64,000 bases of DNA from Meandrina meandrites (taxonomy: Eukaryota; Cnidaria; Anthozoa; Scleractinia; Meandrinidae): the NCBI GenBank assembly GCA_963693305.1, contig OY855907.1, positions 33,080,301 through 33,144,300 of the forward strand. The letters run 5' to 3'. Each line of letters begins with the position of its first letter. Position 1 is the first letter of the stretch. Shown here piece by piece: positions 1-10,800 of this stretch. Under the pieces are notes generated by a model. That model had not been told where the DNA came from. It saw only the letters and a list, made by a program, of their open reading frames with translations, and did no database searches. Both the position numbers and the translations under genes were made by a program.

Positions 1-71
1 AAATTGCCTGAATTGAATACTGAACGTTTTATGAACTATTACTATTAATGTACTAACCACAGAGAACTATT

Positions 72-119
72 GAAGGAGGAGGAGGAGAAGGAGGAGGAGG
101 AGGGGGAGTTGGAGGAGGA
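72..119. repeat. GGA-rich purine tract
   Basis: An almost pure purine run of GGA/GAA units lies beyond the 3' end of the cGAS-like gene. Nothing else was recognised in the first 300 bases. Confidence 0.85.
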
Positions 120-324
120 ACAAGGTGGAACGAGACCCTCGCCTCTCGCGGCTCGCCCCACTTTGCATTCACGTTTTCGCGTCAGAAAGAAAAAGAAAGG
201 CTGCTCTTTGTCACATAACAGAAATTATATGTATTGATTGGCGTAGTTCGATCGCGCGCTGACATTTGTTGCAATCGACTGGTTTCTTAAACTAAAATTT
301 TCTACGAAGTTTAAGTATTTTTTT

Positions 325-330
325 TTTATT
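325..330 (-). terminator. Poly(A) signal of the cGAS-like gene
   Basis: AATAAA on the minus strand lies about 170 nt beyond the stop codon of the gene that ends at 498. The spacing suits a short 3' UTR. No cleavage site can be assigned from sequence alone. Confidence 0.5.
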
Positions 331-497
331 TTCGGTTTACAAAACAAAGCCCGACGATAAAATATAAGAATCCTTGTCAATAAATGAAGTTAATCACGTT
401 TAAAACTACGAACATGACAATTTTTCCTTGAGGCCTGCAAACTTGATTCCACCCGTGCCTGACCTAAATGCTGAGAACATGGTTGTATTCCCACAGT

Positions 498-2348
498 TCA
501 ATCTAAATCTAACTCGGGTATTGTGATGTAATTAAGTTTACGTTCTAACACGTCCTTAGCATGTAAAATAATGTGGCTAACATAATCAACAACAGCGCTT
601 ATTATGAAGTTGTCAGGGACCATGAAGAGGTACTGCTTGAAACGCTGTTTTAAAAGAGCAAGGCCTTTGTCACTACCTTCTTTCACTGTGACATCGGCAA
701 CGCCGCTGAAGAAACCTGACGAACTGACCTCACGGCAAACTGCTTTGTGAAGATTTGGCAAAGTGGGATTATTCTCTTTCATGTAGCAATCAACAAGATC
801 TTCTAACCACTCGACAGCAACTTGATGAAGACTAATCTGCTTGACCTTAAGTCCTGACATGTCCTTGTGGTCAAGTTCGAATTTCTTTTTCTTTTCGCAG
901 GTTCTGATGTAGAACTTGTGAGCCAACAAGTTAAGGTCTCCTTCAATAGTGGCCAGCAACTGCTTGAAGGCTACTTCCATCCAGCTCCATATTTGGACCA
1001 TCTTCCTATAGGCATTTTCACTAAGCACTGTAGTATTGAGGTCAGTGATCTCGTTCCAAAACCAGCCAGTCTGGCGAGAGTTAGGCACGTTACCAATGTT
1101 GACAAACACTTTATTCCAGACAGTAGCCAGAGTCTTTCCAGCAAGAAGGCCTGAGATCATGTAATCCAACAAATCAATCATTTCTAAAACCCTGATCTGT
1201 TGTTTTTTGTCCGTGGCGTCCGCTGGTGTGTACGCCAATTCCAGGCCCTTCATCTGATTCAGCATGTCTTCCACGACAAACAGGCGCAGTTTGTTCTCGT
1301 GATCGGACACGGTCAGGAGATTGTGTCTCGGAATGAAGAAACTCAGAATTTCTTCCCGACTCACGCCTTGCCAAACCAACTCTAACACATGAATTATCCT
1401 TTGCGGCCAATACTCCTTTTCCCAGAGATGACGGTCCGTTATGAACAACTCGGAAAGTAGAACAGTTTTCAGCATGTACGACGGGACCAACGAAGAATCC
1501 CACCCTAGCCTCTCTGAGATGTCATCTCTTACGACCTTCAGGACACGGTAGCATGCACTGAAACCCTGAGGAGAGGAGACCAGGACTTCCTTTTCGGCCA
1601 TGGAAAACGAGATACGCCAGCTGTCAAATCCAGCAGGAACGACGTGAAATCCACACTTCTGTAGAACAGCAATCATCTCATGTGGGAGCTTTGCCAACTG
1701 AACTGGAAGCTTGGATATACGGTAGTCCAAAGTCAATGTCAAGTCCACGCTGACAATTAAATTCTTGTAACTATCGCCGCCTTGCCAATTAATGTAAAGC
1801 GTTGTGGCCGGGCCGTGTGTTTCTGAATACATCACACCAGATGCGTTTTCTTGGCCCGCACTGCTGTTTCCAAGCAGCTCAGAAAACACCGGCCACCACG
1901 TTTCATCAAACAATCTTTGATTAACCCGTTGGATGGCCAGTCCTTCAGGCAGTTCGGCGTCTCTTAGAGATGCATTCACAAGCTTCTTGAAGTAACGAGA
2001 AAGCAGATTTGGGTTGAAGAACCCTTCGTCATCTTTGAATTCTTCCCAACCTTGTTCATCAAGGACGAGCTTCGTGTAGCCTTCGCCTTTGTTGCAGGAA
2101 TGGAATGATGGCTTGTCCGTGAGCGAGTCAATTCTGATCATGAAGTCGAACTCATCTGGTTGGCGAACTTTTACTCCCTCGTACACGCTTCCGCTCTGAA
2201 TAAGAGTGCAGTGAAATCGCTTGTCTCGCTTCTCCACTTGTGCCAGAATGCTGGTCACCAGTTGTTCGAGTTTCTCTCTAATCAATTCGGCTTCGCTTTC
2301 ATCTTTAAACCTTGCCTTCTTCTCGAAATGTTCCACAATTTCAGACAT
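498..2348 (-). CDS. cGAS-like receptor / Mab-21 domain nucleotidyltransferase
   Basis: A single open frame of 616 aa. Residues 50-72 carry the nucleotidyltransferase signature: the glycine-serine motif (G53, S54) and an E-x-D pair (E66, D68) in DEFDFMI. The third acidic residue is D202 in SVDLTLTL. A helical Mab-21 segment follows (around SYMLKTVLLSELF), then a C-terminal extension to residue 616. All three metal-binding acids are present, so it should be catalytically competent. By family knowledge, such proteins bind nucleic acid or other ligands and make cyclic (di)nucleotides that activate STING; they are expanded in corals. No cGAS-type zinc ribbon was seen. The ATG at 2348 opens a typical family N-terminus (SEIVEHFEKKARF), but a 52-bp near-copy of this region lies 214 bp upstream, so an extra 5' exon cannot be excluded. 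A TATA-like stretch sits near 2470-2480. Its ligand and product are unknown. Confidence 0.93.
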   Translation of the reverse strand: MSEIVEHFEKKARFKDESEAELIREKLEQLVTSILAQVEKRDKRFHCTLIQSGSVYEGVKVRQPDEFDFMIRIDSLTDKPSFHSCNKGEGYTKLVLDEQGWEEFKDDEGFFNPNLLSRYFKKLVNASLRDAELPEGLAIQRVNQRLFDETWWPVFSELLGNSSAGQENASGVMYSETHGPATTLYINWQGGDSYKNLIVSVDLTLTLDYRISKLPVQLAKLPHEMIAVLQKCGFHVVPAGFDSWRISFSMAEKEVLVSSPQGFSACYRVLKVVRDDISERLGWDSSLVPSYMLKTVLLSELFITDRHLWEKEYWPQRIIHVLELVWQGVSREEILSFFIPRHNLLTVSDHENKLRLFVVEDMLNQMKGLELAYTPADATDKKQQIRVLEMIDLLDYMISGLLAGKTLATVWNKVFVNIGNVPNSRQTGWFWNEITDLNTTVLSENAYRKMVQIWSWMEVAFKQLLATIEGDLNLLAHKFYIRTCEKKKKFELDHKDMSGLKVKQISLHQVAVEWLEDLVDCYMKENNPTLPNLHKAVCREVSSSGFFSGVADVTVKEGSDKGLALLKQRFKQYLFMVPDNFIISAVVDYVSHIILHAKDVLERKLNYITIPELDLD

Positions 2349-2506
2349 GATTCAGGTATTTGAACTCCCTTGGCTTTGCCGTGTAAGTGGTTTTCCGTAT
2401 TATTCAGACACAATATGTGGCTTTCACGGAAGTAATTAGCATATTTCAAACATCCTCTCTTTCTTGGAATATATAAAATCAAACAAATATTTGAAATTAA
2501 CTTTTT

Positions 2507-2558
2507 CGCTTTCATCTTTAAACCTTGCTTTCTTCTCGAAATGTTCTACAATTTGAGA
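2507..2558 (-). pseudogene. Duplicated fragment of the cGAS-like 5' coding end
   Basis: These 52 bases match 2293-2344, codons 2-18 of the cGAS-like gene, with three mismatches. Two of the three are silent and one changes E to Q. The copy has no ATG and diverges after the GAAAGCGAA codons, where GTTAAT could act as a splice donor. It may be a partial tandem duplication or a relic or alternative first exon. The second reading is not proven. Confidence 0.75.
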
Positions 2559-2637
2559 TTTAACGATACAACTTCCGTCCTTACTTTGTCGTGAAACACT
2601 GACATATTCGCAAAGCTAAGTGGCTTAGGATGACTTA

Positions 2638-2903
2638 AGGCCCGTTTACACAGGCGATTTTTGTCGCGCAACTCAATGCAATTTCTTTCGCGCCGAAGTT
2701 GCATCAAGTTTCGAACAGGTTCGAAACTCCTGCGATATCTATCGCGGCGATTTTATCGGCGCTAGTTTACACGCGTGCAAACTCGCGGCGATTTCATGGC
2801 GATTGATTTCATGGTTTCGCCTGGTGAGTCCAGCTTGCTGGGCTCACAAAAGCTAAGTGTATTTCACAATAAAACTGCTTCTCTCTCTCTCTCTCTCTCT
2901 CTC
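2638..2903. repeat. Dispersed GCGCAACTC-type repeat plus (CT)n tract
   Basis: From about 2638 there is a stretch rich in TCGC/GCGA motifs (CCCGTTTACACAGGCGATTT, then repeated GCGGCGATTT). This type of sequence is dispersed in invertebrate genomes. A (CT)n microsatellite follows at about 2880-2903. No gene was seen. Confidence 0.45.
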
Positions 2904-3217
2904 TTCGCCACGATATCGCAGGAGACTTCAATTAATTCTAGCTTTTGTACAGCCGTCCCGCTCCCCTCGAATATTTGTTTCAACTTCCTTCGTTTCTCGG
3001 AATATGTCAAATGTGTCCACCACTATAACAAACAGTAGCAGAATTCACCGGAGTGGCTTTCGCAGAACACATGTCACGCATTCTTTCTTTCTAGGAACAA
3101 CACAGCTTTTCGTCGTTCGGTCTTGTTATTATCGCTGGCAGTCGAAAATAACTTCGATCCTTTCCTCTATTGGAACGATGGCTTAACTGCAGAATACCCT
3201 GCCACTCGAACTAACTT

Positions 3218-3632
3218 CCCGGGGGGGACACTTCCTATAAATGGGCTAATGGGGATGTGCCGCTGGATGGGGTCGCATTTTCACGACAGGACTGACTATA
3301 ATGGGGTCGCTTTTTCAAGCATTTTTTATAGGGTGACTAGAATGGGGTCACATTTTTGCGGGATTTTGAGAGTAAGAAAAATCTGGCAAGTTGTGATTTA
3401 TAAACGGAAAGATTCGCTGAAAAAAAATGTTACCGTATTCATTGCTGTTGTTTAATATTTGACAAACGGCTCCCATTAAGTGACTAAGTTGGGGTCGTGA
3501 AAATTACATTTACCCAAAAGTGACTATGATGGGGTCTATAATTGGCCATAGAATATGACTATAATGGGGTAGGGGTTCTGAGAGACCAGCGGCACATACC
3601 CAACAGAGATTGGTCCAAGTACCCCCCCCGGG
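3218..3632. mobile_element. hAT-like MITE with 8-bp target duplication
   Basis: Ends in CCCGGGGGGG and CCCCCCCCGGG and is flanked on both sides by ACTAACTT (3210-3217 and 3633-3640), an exact 8-bp duplication. Subterminal ATGTGCCGCTGG and CCAGCGGCACAT are inverted relative to each other. The body holds several TGACTATAATGGGGTC-like repeats. No transposase frame, so non-autonomous; the 8-bp duplication points to the hAT superfamily. Confidence 0.85.
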
Positions 3633-3835
3633 ACTAACTTCCACGTAGCTGGCTACGCGGTACGCAGAAACTAATTAATTCAAGCTCAAGCAATGTTATG
3701 TGCAGGCTACGCGGTACACGGTGAGAAAAAGCTCTATAAAATTTCTCGTTGTAAAAACGCGAAACGAAAAGAAATACAGCCAATCAAATCACGTTTCTCC
3801 AGAGCCACCTTTAATTCGTCAATCTCGTCCCGAAA

Positions 3836-3990
3836 GCCCGCTTTTCTTTTGGTCAGCAGAACGCGTACTATCGCCAAGTCCGATGAGAAAGTCCTTGCGT
3901 CTCGCCCGATTCGCGGACTTCCGGTCCTTTATACTCAAATATAACTGGCTGATCGCGTTCTTATCGCTGACCAAAAGAAAAGTGGGCTCT
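3836..3990. repeat. Foldback repeat
   Basis: CTTTTCTTTTGGTCAGC near 3841 and GCTGACCAAAAGAAAAG near 3970 are inverted copies around about 100 bp of unrelated sequence, like a small foldback element. Confidence 0.6.
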
Positions 3991-4897
3991 GGGTACGAGA
4001 TTGGTATCTCGTGTTGTAGCCCAGCCGGTTGAGAGGGCTCTGGGCCGGGGACGACAATGGCGGAAATAACATGAAAGGTACGCTCTTGTTTACAAAAAAA
4101 CATAATGAAGTTAGAACGTATTTATTTTGTTAGATCTGTTTTTGTACAGCCCGTTAGCTGCTACAAACAATGAAATAGATTAAGTGGAGTATCAAGAGTT
4201 AGTTCAGTTAGCCTTTATATCATTTTACAGCCAAGAATCTTTGAAAAGACTGAGCTCAGAGTGAAATAGTTACATGTACAACACATTCACAAGCAGATTT
4301 ATACAACAACTCCATTGTATTCCTTTGTTTAGTTTGGACTACTCAGTGTATCATGGGTCACATGATACAACCCGTGACGTATGCCGCGTGCCTTTTTTAA
4401 CAAATAAAGAAGTCAAAACTATGCTTAAGCTCATTAACGACATGTATTCCGTTTTGACTTGATGGTTCGAGACAGGCTCACTAATATTACATCAAATTCT
4501 AAGTTCACATAAAAAAGCTTATATTAAACATATAAACTTGGCTCCTGTAATAACGTTTCAGTAGGACTGTACACAACGGGGTCTTGATGACAAACTGTTC
4601 GGAGAAGAACAGTTAAAAAGGTAGCAGTGATTTATACAGCTCTTTATCCAACCACAATATGTTTTATCCATTTGAACCGTGATTGGAAAATCCTAACTCT
4701 CCTAAACTGCTTCTATAAATTTATGGCAGTATAAGTTGGGAGAATTGCGCCTTAATATCAAGAATATCCCTCGGTGATCAGTTCTCCCACTCTCGCAACA
4801 AACATGCTTAACCTGACACCGATCTTGCGGGGAGAATTTAAATGTTCAACGTGTTCTGTACAAGTATGCGCTATTCTTGAAGAGTGACTGGGTGTTA
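3991..4897. other. Intergenic DNA between the cGAS-like gene and SMNDC1
   Basis: AT-rich sequence with no supported exon. It probably includes the SMNDC1 3' UTR next to 4898, but no clear AATAAA was found at a convincing distance. Confidence 0.5.
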
Positions 4898-7800
4898 TCA
4901 TCTCTTATAAACCAGTTTGTCCGGTTGTGTGAATTGCGTCATGGGTTGCCCTCCGGTGCCGCATGTTCCCACGCCAACCTAAAAAGTGTGACGAAGACAA
5001 AAAAAAATATTTAATAAAATTTTCTTTGATCGTCCTCTTTGACATTTGTTTACTCATGTTGGATGTTTGTGCCCCTTGCACTTCATCTCATTTAACGGTA
5101 AGATCATTCACACTCGGGTTACTGCCTTAGAATACAGTTTCCAAAGCATGAAGCGACTAGGAGTATTCTAAGCTACTCCCTCCCCCCCCCCCCCCCCCCC
5201 CCAATAAATAAATTGTCTTTGTTTTGGCACGGTGCTATTTAAAGCTACAAGCTTGTGTGGCCATGTATTCCAGATCGAACTGGAATTTGGAAGTGTTGGT
5301 TTTTATGGAGGGAGGAAAAGCAGAGAATCCGGAGAAAAACTCTCAGAGCAGGGATGAAAACCAACAACAAACTCAACCCACATATGAGTCTGGGATTCGA
5401 AACCCACGCCACAGATTGGTGTGAGGCGAGTGCTCTCACCACTACGACACCCCTGCTCGACCCTGGATGGGAAGCTACAGCAGTCCATCACAGGTTACTC
5501 CCCAGCACTCTGTCAGGTTGTCTGAACCTATTTATACTTCTGGGTGCAGAGGCACTTTGCTAGTTTCTTGCCCAATAATACAATACACTGTTAGTGACAC
5601 TGGCTGGGCTTAAACCTGGAATGCGAGATTCCATGTTTTGTAATCCAATTCTCCTTTGCCTGTTCCAGGTTCTTGGTAATTGGGGCGAGTGCAAGTGAAG
5701 CCATTCTCGTCCCCATAGCCCTTTTTGCTTCTCTTAGCCGGCAGGGCCTTGGCACGAGAAATGAAGGGCTCTGGGGACCACCGGCTAGGAGAAGCGAAAA
5801 GGGCTATGGGGATGAGAATGAAGTGAAGCGAGCAAAGAAAAAATAATGAGGAATAGGAGAGAGGAAAAAAGGCTACAGTCCTCCCTCTTTTTCACTTTAC
5901 GCACGCTCGCCCCACTGACTGAGAGCCAGGAACAGGCTACTTTCTCCTAAGTTGAGACATGAGGATCTCGGAATACTTCTTCCTAGACGTAGTTTTGCAA
6001 AATGAAAAATGGCCATGCTTTCTCCAAATCCTTTCTTCTTTTACCAGTTACATTGTGACGTCCAGTAGAGAAAATTAATATTCTGTTACTTGCCAACACA
6101 CAAGGCTTGCCAAAAATTCATACTTTTGCAAGGGAGTGAAAAACTTGTTTTGCGATTCCCGACTCAAATGAACTTTCATAGTTCGTTCATTCATAGCAAT
6201 TTTGCTTGAACAATTCTGCCCAAGGGGAAAAGGCTCAATGAGGGCAACCCTGCGTGAAGCACCAACCAATGAAACAAGGCCAGACCACAACACTGGCAAC
6301 TTTGTGCCTGTTATGAAAATAGAAGAGAAGGGAATCCAGACTTACTTTTCCTTGAATTGACTCTGGGGAGGCAAATATGCTCTTTTTTGAAACACCTTTT
6401 AAACTCTTTCCTGATTTGCTAGAGCCACCACCCTACAATATTAATAATAAAAAAAATGTATTATTGGGTCTAAAACAATAAAGTGAATATGTTGTGGTTC
6501 CATTTTATCCTTGGTTCAAATGTTATTTTTCTGTCTCAAACTCAATATCATACATTACCATACCCAAAAACAAAGGAAAATGACATTTTGAATCAAGAAT
6601 AAAATTGAAACACAACGCATAAATTAAAAATATTGTGAAAATGTAGTTTCTCTATTTTTTCATTGTACATGAAGCTGGCACAAAATGCAGTAAAACCCAT
6701 TTGAGTGAATTATGATTGCTTTTAGTTTTTGTTCTAATTGGGTGAGAAGGTAGCACCAGATGTTTTAACCAATCACTAAGCAAAGTGATGCAAAACCAAA
6801 GCAAATGTGAATCAGCTTCAATACTCAAATGAAAACCGCTCTAATACATATACACATACACATACACAGAATACTCCCATAAGTCAAGAGAAGGAAATCT
6901 ATTGATTTTCTCAAAGGAAGAACAACCCATAGTCAGTTACGGGCAATTTTTCAAGGGAACAAAGGAAACTTGAAAAAATCAGCCCAATGTTTTCAAGTTG
7001 CAGCCATTCGCATCCTGGTGATCCACAGCCAAACACACAATTAATTCTAGTCTCAGAGAACTGGTTGGGTACTTTTAATCGAAACTGAACCAGTATTTTT
7101 GAGTCTCCTGTGATTAGAATGTCTTTTGGCTTTTCAAAGTTATCCTAAAATTCAGTGACGGTGTCCCTGTAGCAAGAGCGTTGACAAGTAGCACAACACC
7201 GATCAATTTCTTTTTCTCAGTGAGATAACTAACCTTTGAGTTGTTAAAAAAGTCCAACCAATTCTGCTTGTCTTTTTCTCTTTGTTCTTCGATTTCCTAT
7301 CAAAATAACATGTACATGGTTATCATACAGCATATCCTTAAATTTTTACTGTTGATGTTGCAGTTCAATCTAACCCTTGGTACATTTTGTTTTTTGCCAC
7401 TGTTCTGGTGCATGACAATAAAAATAAAGGAAAATAACAGATTGCACCAAGGGTAAAATTGAACTAGTTATATCATAAAGAAATAGCAACAGAATAAACT
7501 GAATAAAAATATCACCTTAACAAACTGCCTCTAAAACTTCTAAAAACAAGAAATTAAGGATATCTATTACAGCATGTGACATGACAATAAAGGTAAAGTA
7601 AAGTCTGCATATGAGCCTAGTGGCCCATCAGGCCGGAGCTTATCCCGGTTTCCGTAGCATGAAGCGACTAGGAGTATTTCTACTCCCCCCTGGATGGGAT
7701 GCTAGTCCATCGCAGGGTTACCCCCAGCAGTAAATTTGCCGGTACCCATTTATACACCTGGGTGGAGAGAGGCACTATGAGAGTAAAGTATCTTGCCCAA

Positions 7801-10800
7801 GAACACAACGCAGTGCCCCGGCCAGGGCTCGAACCCGGACCGCCCGATCCGGAGTCCAGCGCACTAACCATTAGGCCACCGCGCCTCCCACGTGACATGA
7901 CAATGCTAAAGAATATATCTAATGTCTGAGCACCATTTTTAACATGGCCTCTCACCTTGGCTCTTTGTTTCTTTTTTAACATCTTTTTCTTTTTCTGTTC
8001 ACGAAGAGCATCCTCATCAGCCCTGAAAATACCAAATACATGTACCACTGACATTAATTAGTGTAATGAGATGCACATGTCTTTGAAAGCATAAAAAAAT
8101 AATTACCCCGGTACAAAGAATTTTGGAAAATATTATTTGCAGCGTACACAGTACATTGAAGCCTTATGCTCCACTCACAGGAGCAAAGAGAACAAGTTTA
8201 TACAGTAAAATAATATGTTGTGTTCTATTTTTTAAACCATTATGATAATGAATACAAGACAAAAATGAAATTAATTACTCCTTCTGGGTATTATCACTCC
8301 ACTTTATTATATGGCTACAATAGTACGCGCGCTCTGATTGGCTGATGAGCGGGCAAGATTTTCTTGTAATGACCGGGCATTATGAAAATTTTTCTTGCCT
8401 TAGCTTTTTATAACTTTTTAAGGGTCAAACACTTGTTAGCACAGGTCAGTTTGTTTTGTGAAAATTAAAGTGGTTAAATTTGCCCTAGATCTTGGCATAG
8501 TGAAGACAAAAATTGCCTCATTGTTGAAGAAACCGTTTCTTCTGGTTTGGATCGCATGATCTCGAATAACCTCTTGCGCGCGCAAGCGGATATTGAAAAA
8601 CGTTTCCCTTTTTTCAGCGCTAAAAAGGCCATATAATAAATAACTTATTAACCTCGTCCGTTCGGTCATTACAGGGAAATCTCAGACCTCGGCCTTGATG
8701 TATTGACCTCGCTATTGCTTGGTCAATACATCAAGGCCTCGGTCTGAGATTTCCCTGTAATGACCTCACTCTCGGTTAATAAGTAGTATATAATACACCG
8801 TAGTGTCCCGGTTTGACTGGTTTACAACAGGGCAGAAAAGATTCTTGAAAATAATAAATTGATGAAAGAAATTGAAAAAAGCCAGGTTAGGTATTTCCTG
8901 GGAGATTTGGTGCTCTAACCGGGAGATTTGATGAAAAACTTGGAGACTGCCGGGAAAACCAGGAGAGTTGGCAGGTGTGTATTCACACTCTGACTTGTCT
9001 ACGTCCTTTGGGATTGATTTTAGGCTTGACTTTTTGCTATGGCGCTCGGAAAAATACTAATCAACTTGCAAAATATCTGTGTGTATTACATGTTAAACCA
9101 TCAAATAAGGTGTATTTATTGAATGAAGTGTCACATGTACCTGGATTTCTTTGATGTACTTGGAGCTGTAGCTTTACCAGTTTCAGCAGGTCTTTTTGAT
9201 CCAGCCTGATCTTTTTCTCTCAATGATGAAACCTGTTAATGTCAATTCAGAAATTGTTGTGTTTGTTTGGTAATTAACAATTATCCTGTGAGATCGCACG
9301 GAATATTGCCTGATATTTAGCTGACGATCAGGCAGTAGATATTCCACAAGACGATATTCCACAAGATTGAGCAGGATAATTGTTTTATTATTCCACAAAT
9401 TGTCAACAAAACTATTTAACAGCAAAAAAAGCTGTGGTTATGCAGTGCTTTGCGATACTTTATAAGAATTGTAGCAACCTACGTGTATCCCAGGATATCT
9501 GTTAGGTACGGATAACGGATATCAAGGATGTCCAGACCATATATGGGCATTGCCCAAACTTGTTGAAGAATAATACAATGTAGATGCATGCCAAAGGCCC
9601 GCCGCGAGGGAAGCATCCATACCTAAGCGAAATTGGCACACCCATTTGAGCCAAGAGATTTTGGTTATGACTAAGTGTATGCCCACCCACCTGTAGAGAC
9701 TCAGGGGGCAGGGGGGGGGGGGGGGGGAAGGTGAGTCCCAAGGCAACCCTACTATCTCTTCTTATCCAGAGCTTATCCAGGTCATGTTGGTTTTTTTTTT
9801 AACTTGACTGCTGACCAGGTTATGGTTTTTCATTAGATCAGAGGCTCAAAATAAAATTCCCTGCCTTTTCCCTGACCTTGAAGAAGTTTTTATTACTCCC
9901 TGACCATTTCCTAACCTGTGGCAGCACTGAATTTACATTGGTCATGGATCTTTCCTGAGAAGTTGCGTTTAATAACTTCAATGACAGTATTTTCAATGAG
10001 TGCATTTTCACATAATTTTTTTTAAAATTATTAATTATTAAGAGCCAGCAAAAAATGTACATAATTATGTGGAGCTCTGCTTTAATTTAGGCTTGGCTAA
10101 ATCTATGTATTATAATATTCAACAGGGCTGTAAGTTAAATAAACGTTGTTGAATAACAAAAGAAAATGTGTCAATCATGAATTTCAAAATAAAGTACAGT
10201 ATAATATATTATTATATAAACATGACTGACCTTGACAATTTCAGTGTTGCCATACTTGTCAAATGAAACTGTGCATGTTGTAAGGTCATCAGATATACTA
10301 TCAATAGTACCATCATAATAGCTAGAAAATGAACCAGCAACAAGACTCTGGTAAACTACAGTTATACTGATCCAAATTGTTGCCGCAGTTTCTTATAAAT
10401 TAAATTAAGTTAACGTTGGACTCTCAATGAAAGCAAAAGGAATTTGAGCTGTTCATGAAAGGAACTGGGACATGGTTGGCATGCTGGACTTTGGTGCCCT
10501 GGGACCCATTTCTCAAAGGTCCAGACAAGTTTTCGCACCTGGAAAGCCATAGCAAAATCTCAAACTGTATGTGAGCTGTTTAAGTCCATGATATTTTAAA
10601 TATGAACAGAGGTTCCCTTTTCACAAAGTTTCAGGCCTACACACTTCTCTATTTCTAACATACAGATAACTAAAAATAGCTTTGCGGGCCCAAAAAGTTT
10701 CCGGGGCTTTAGAGAAACGGGCCCCTGGCCAGGGTTTTTACATTGTGTTCCTTGGCAAGATACAGATCTACAGTATGCATGCACTTTAAAACTCTCATAG

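Noticed and set aside
7680..8054. 124-aa frame overlapping an SMNDC1 exon
   Set aside because: It runs from exon 7 into an intronic SINE. The true exon ends at a clear donor at 7955/7956.
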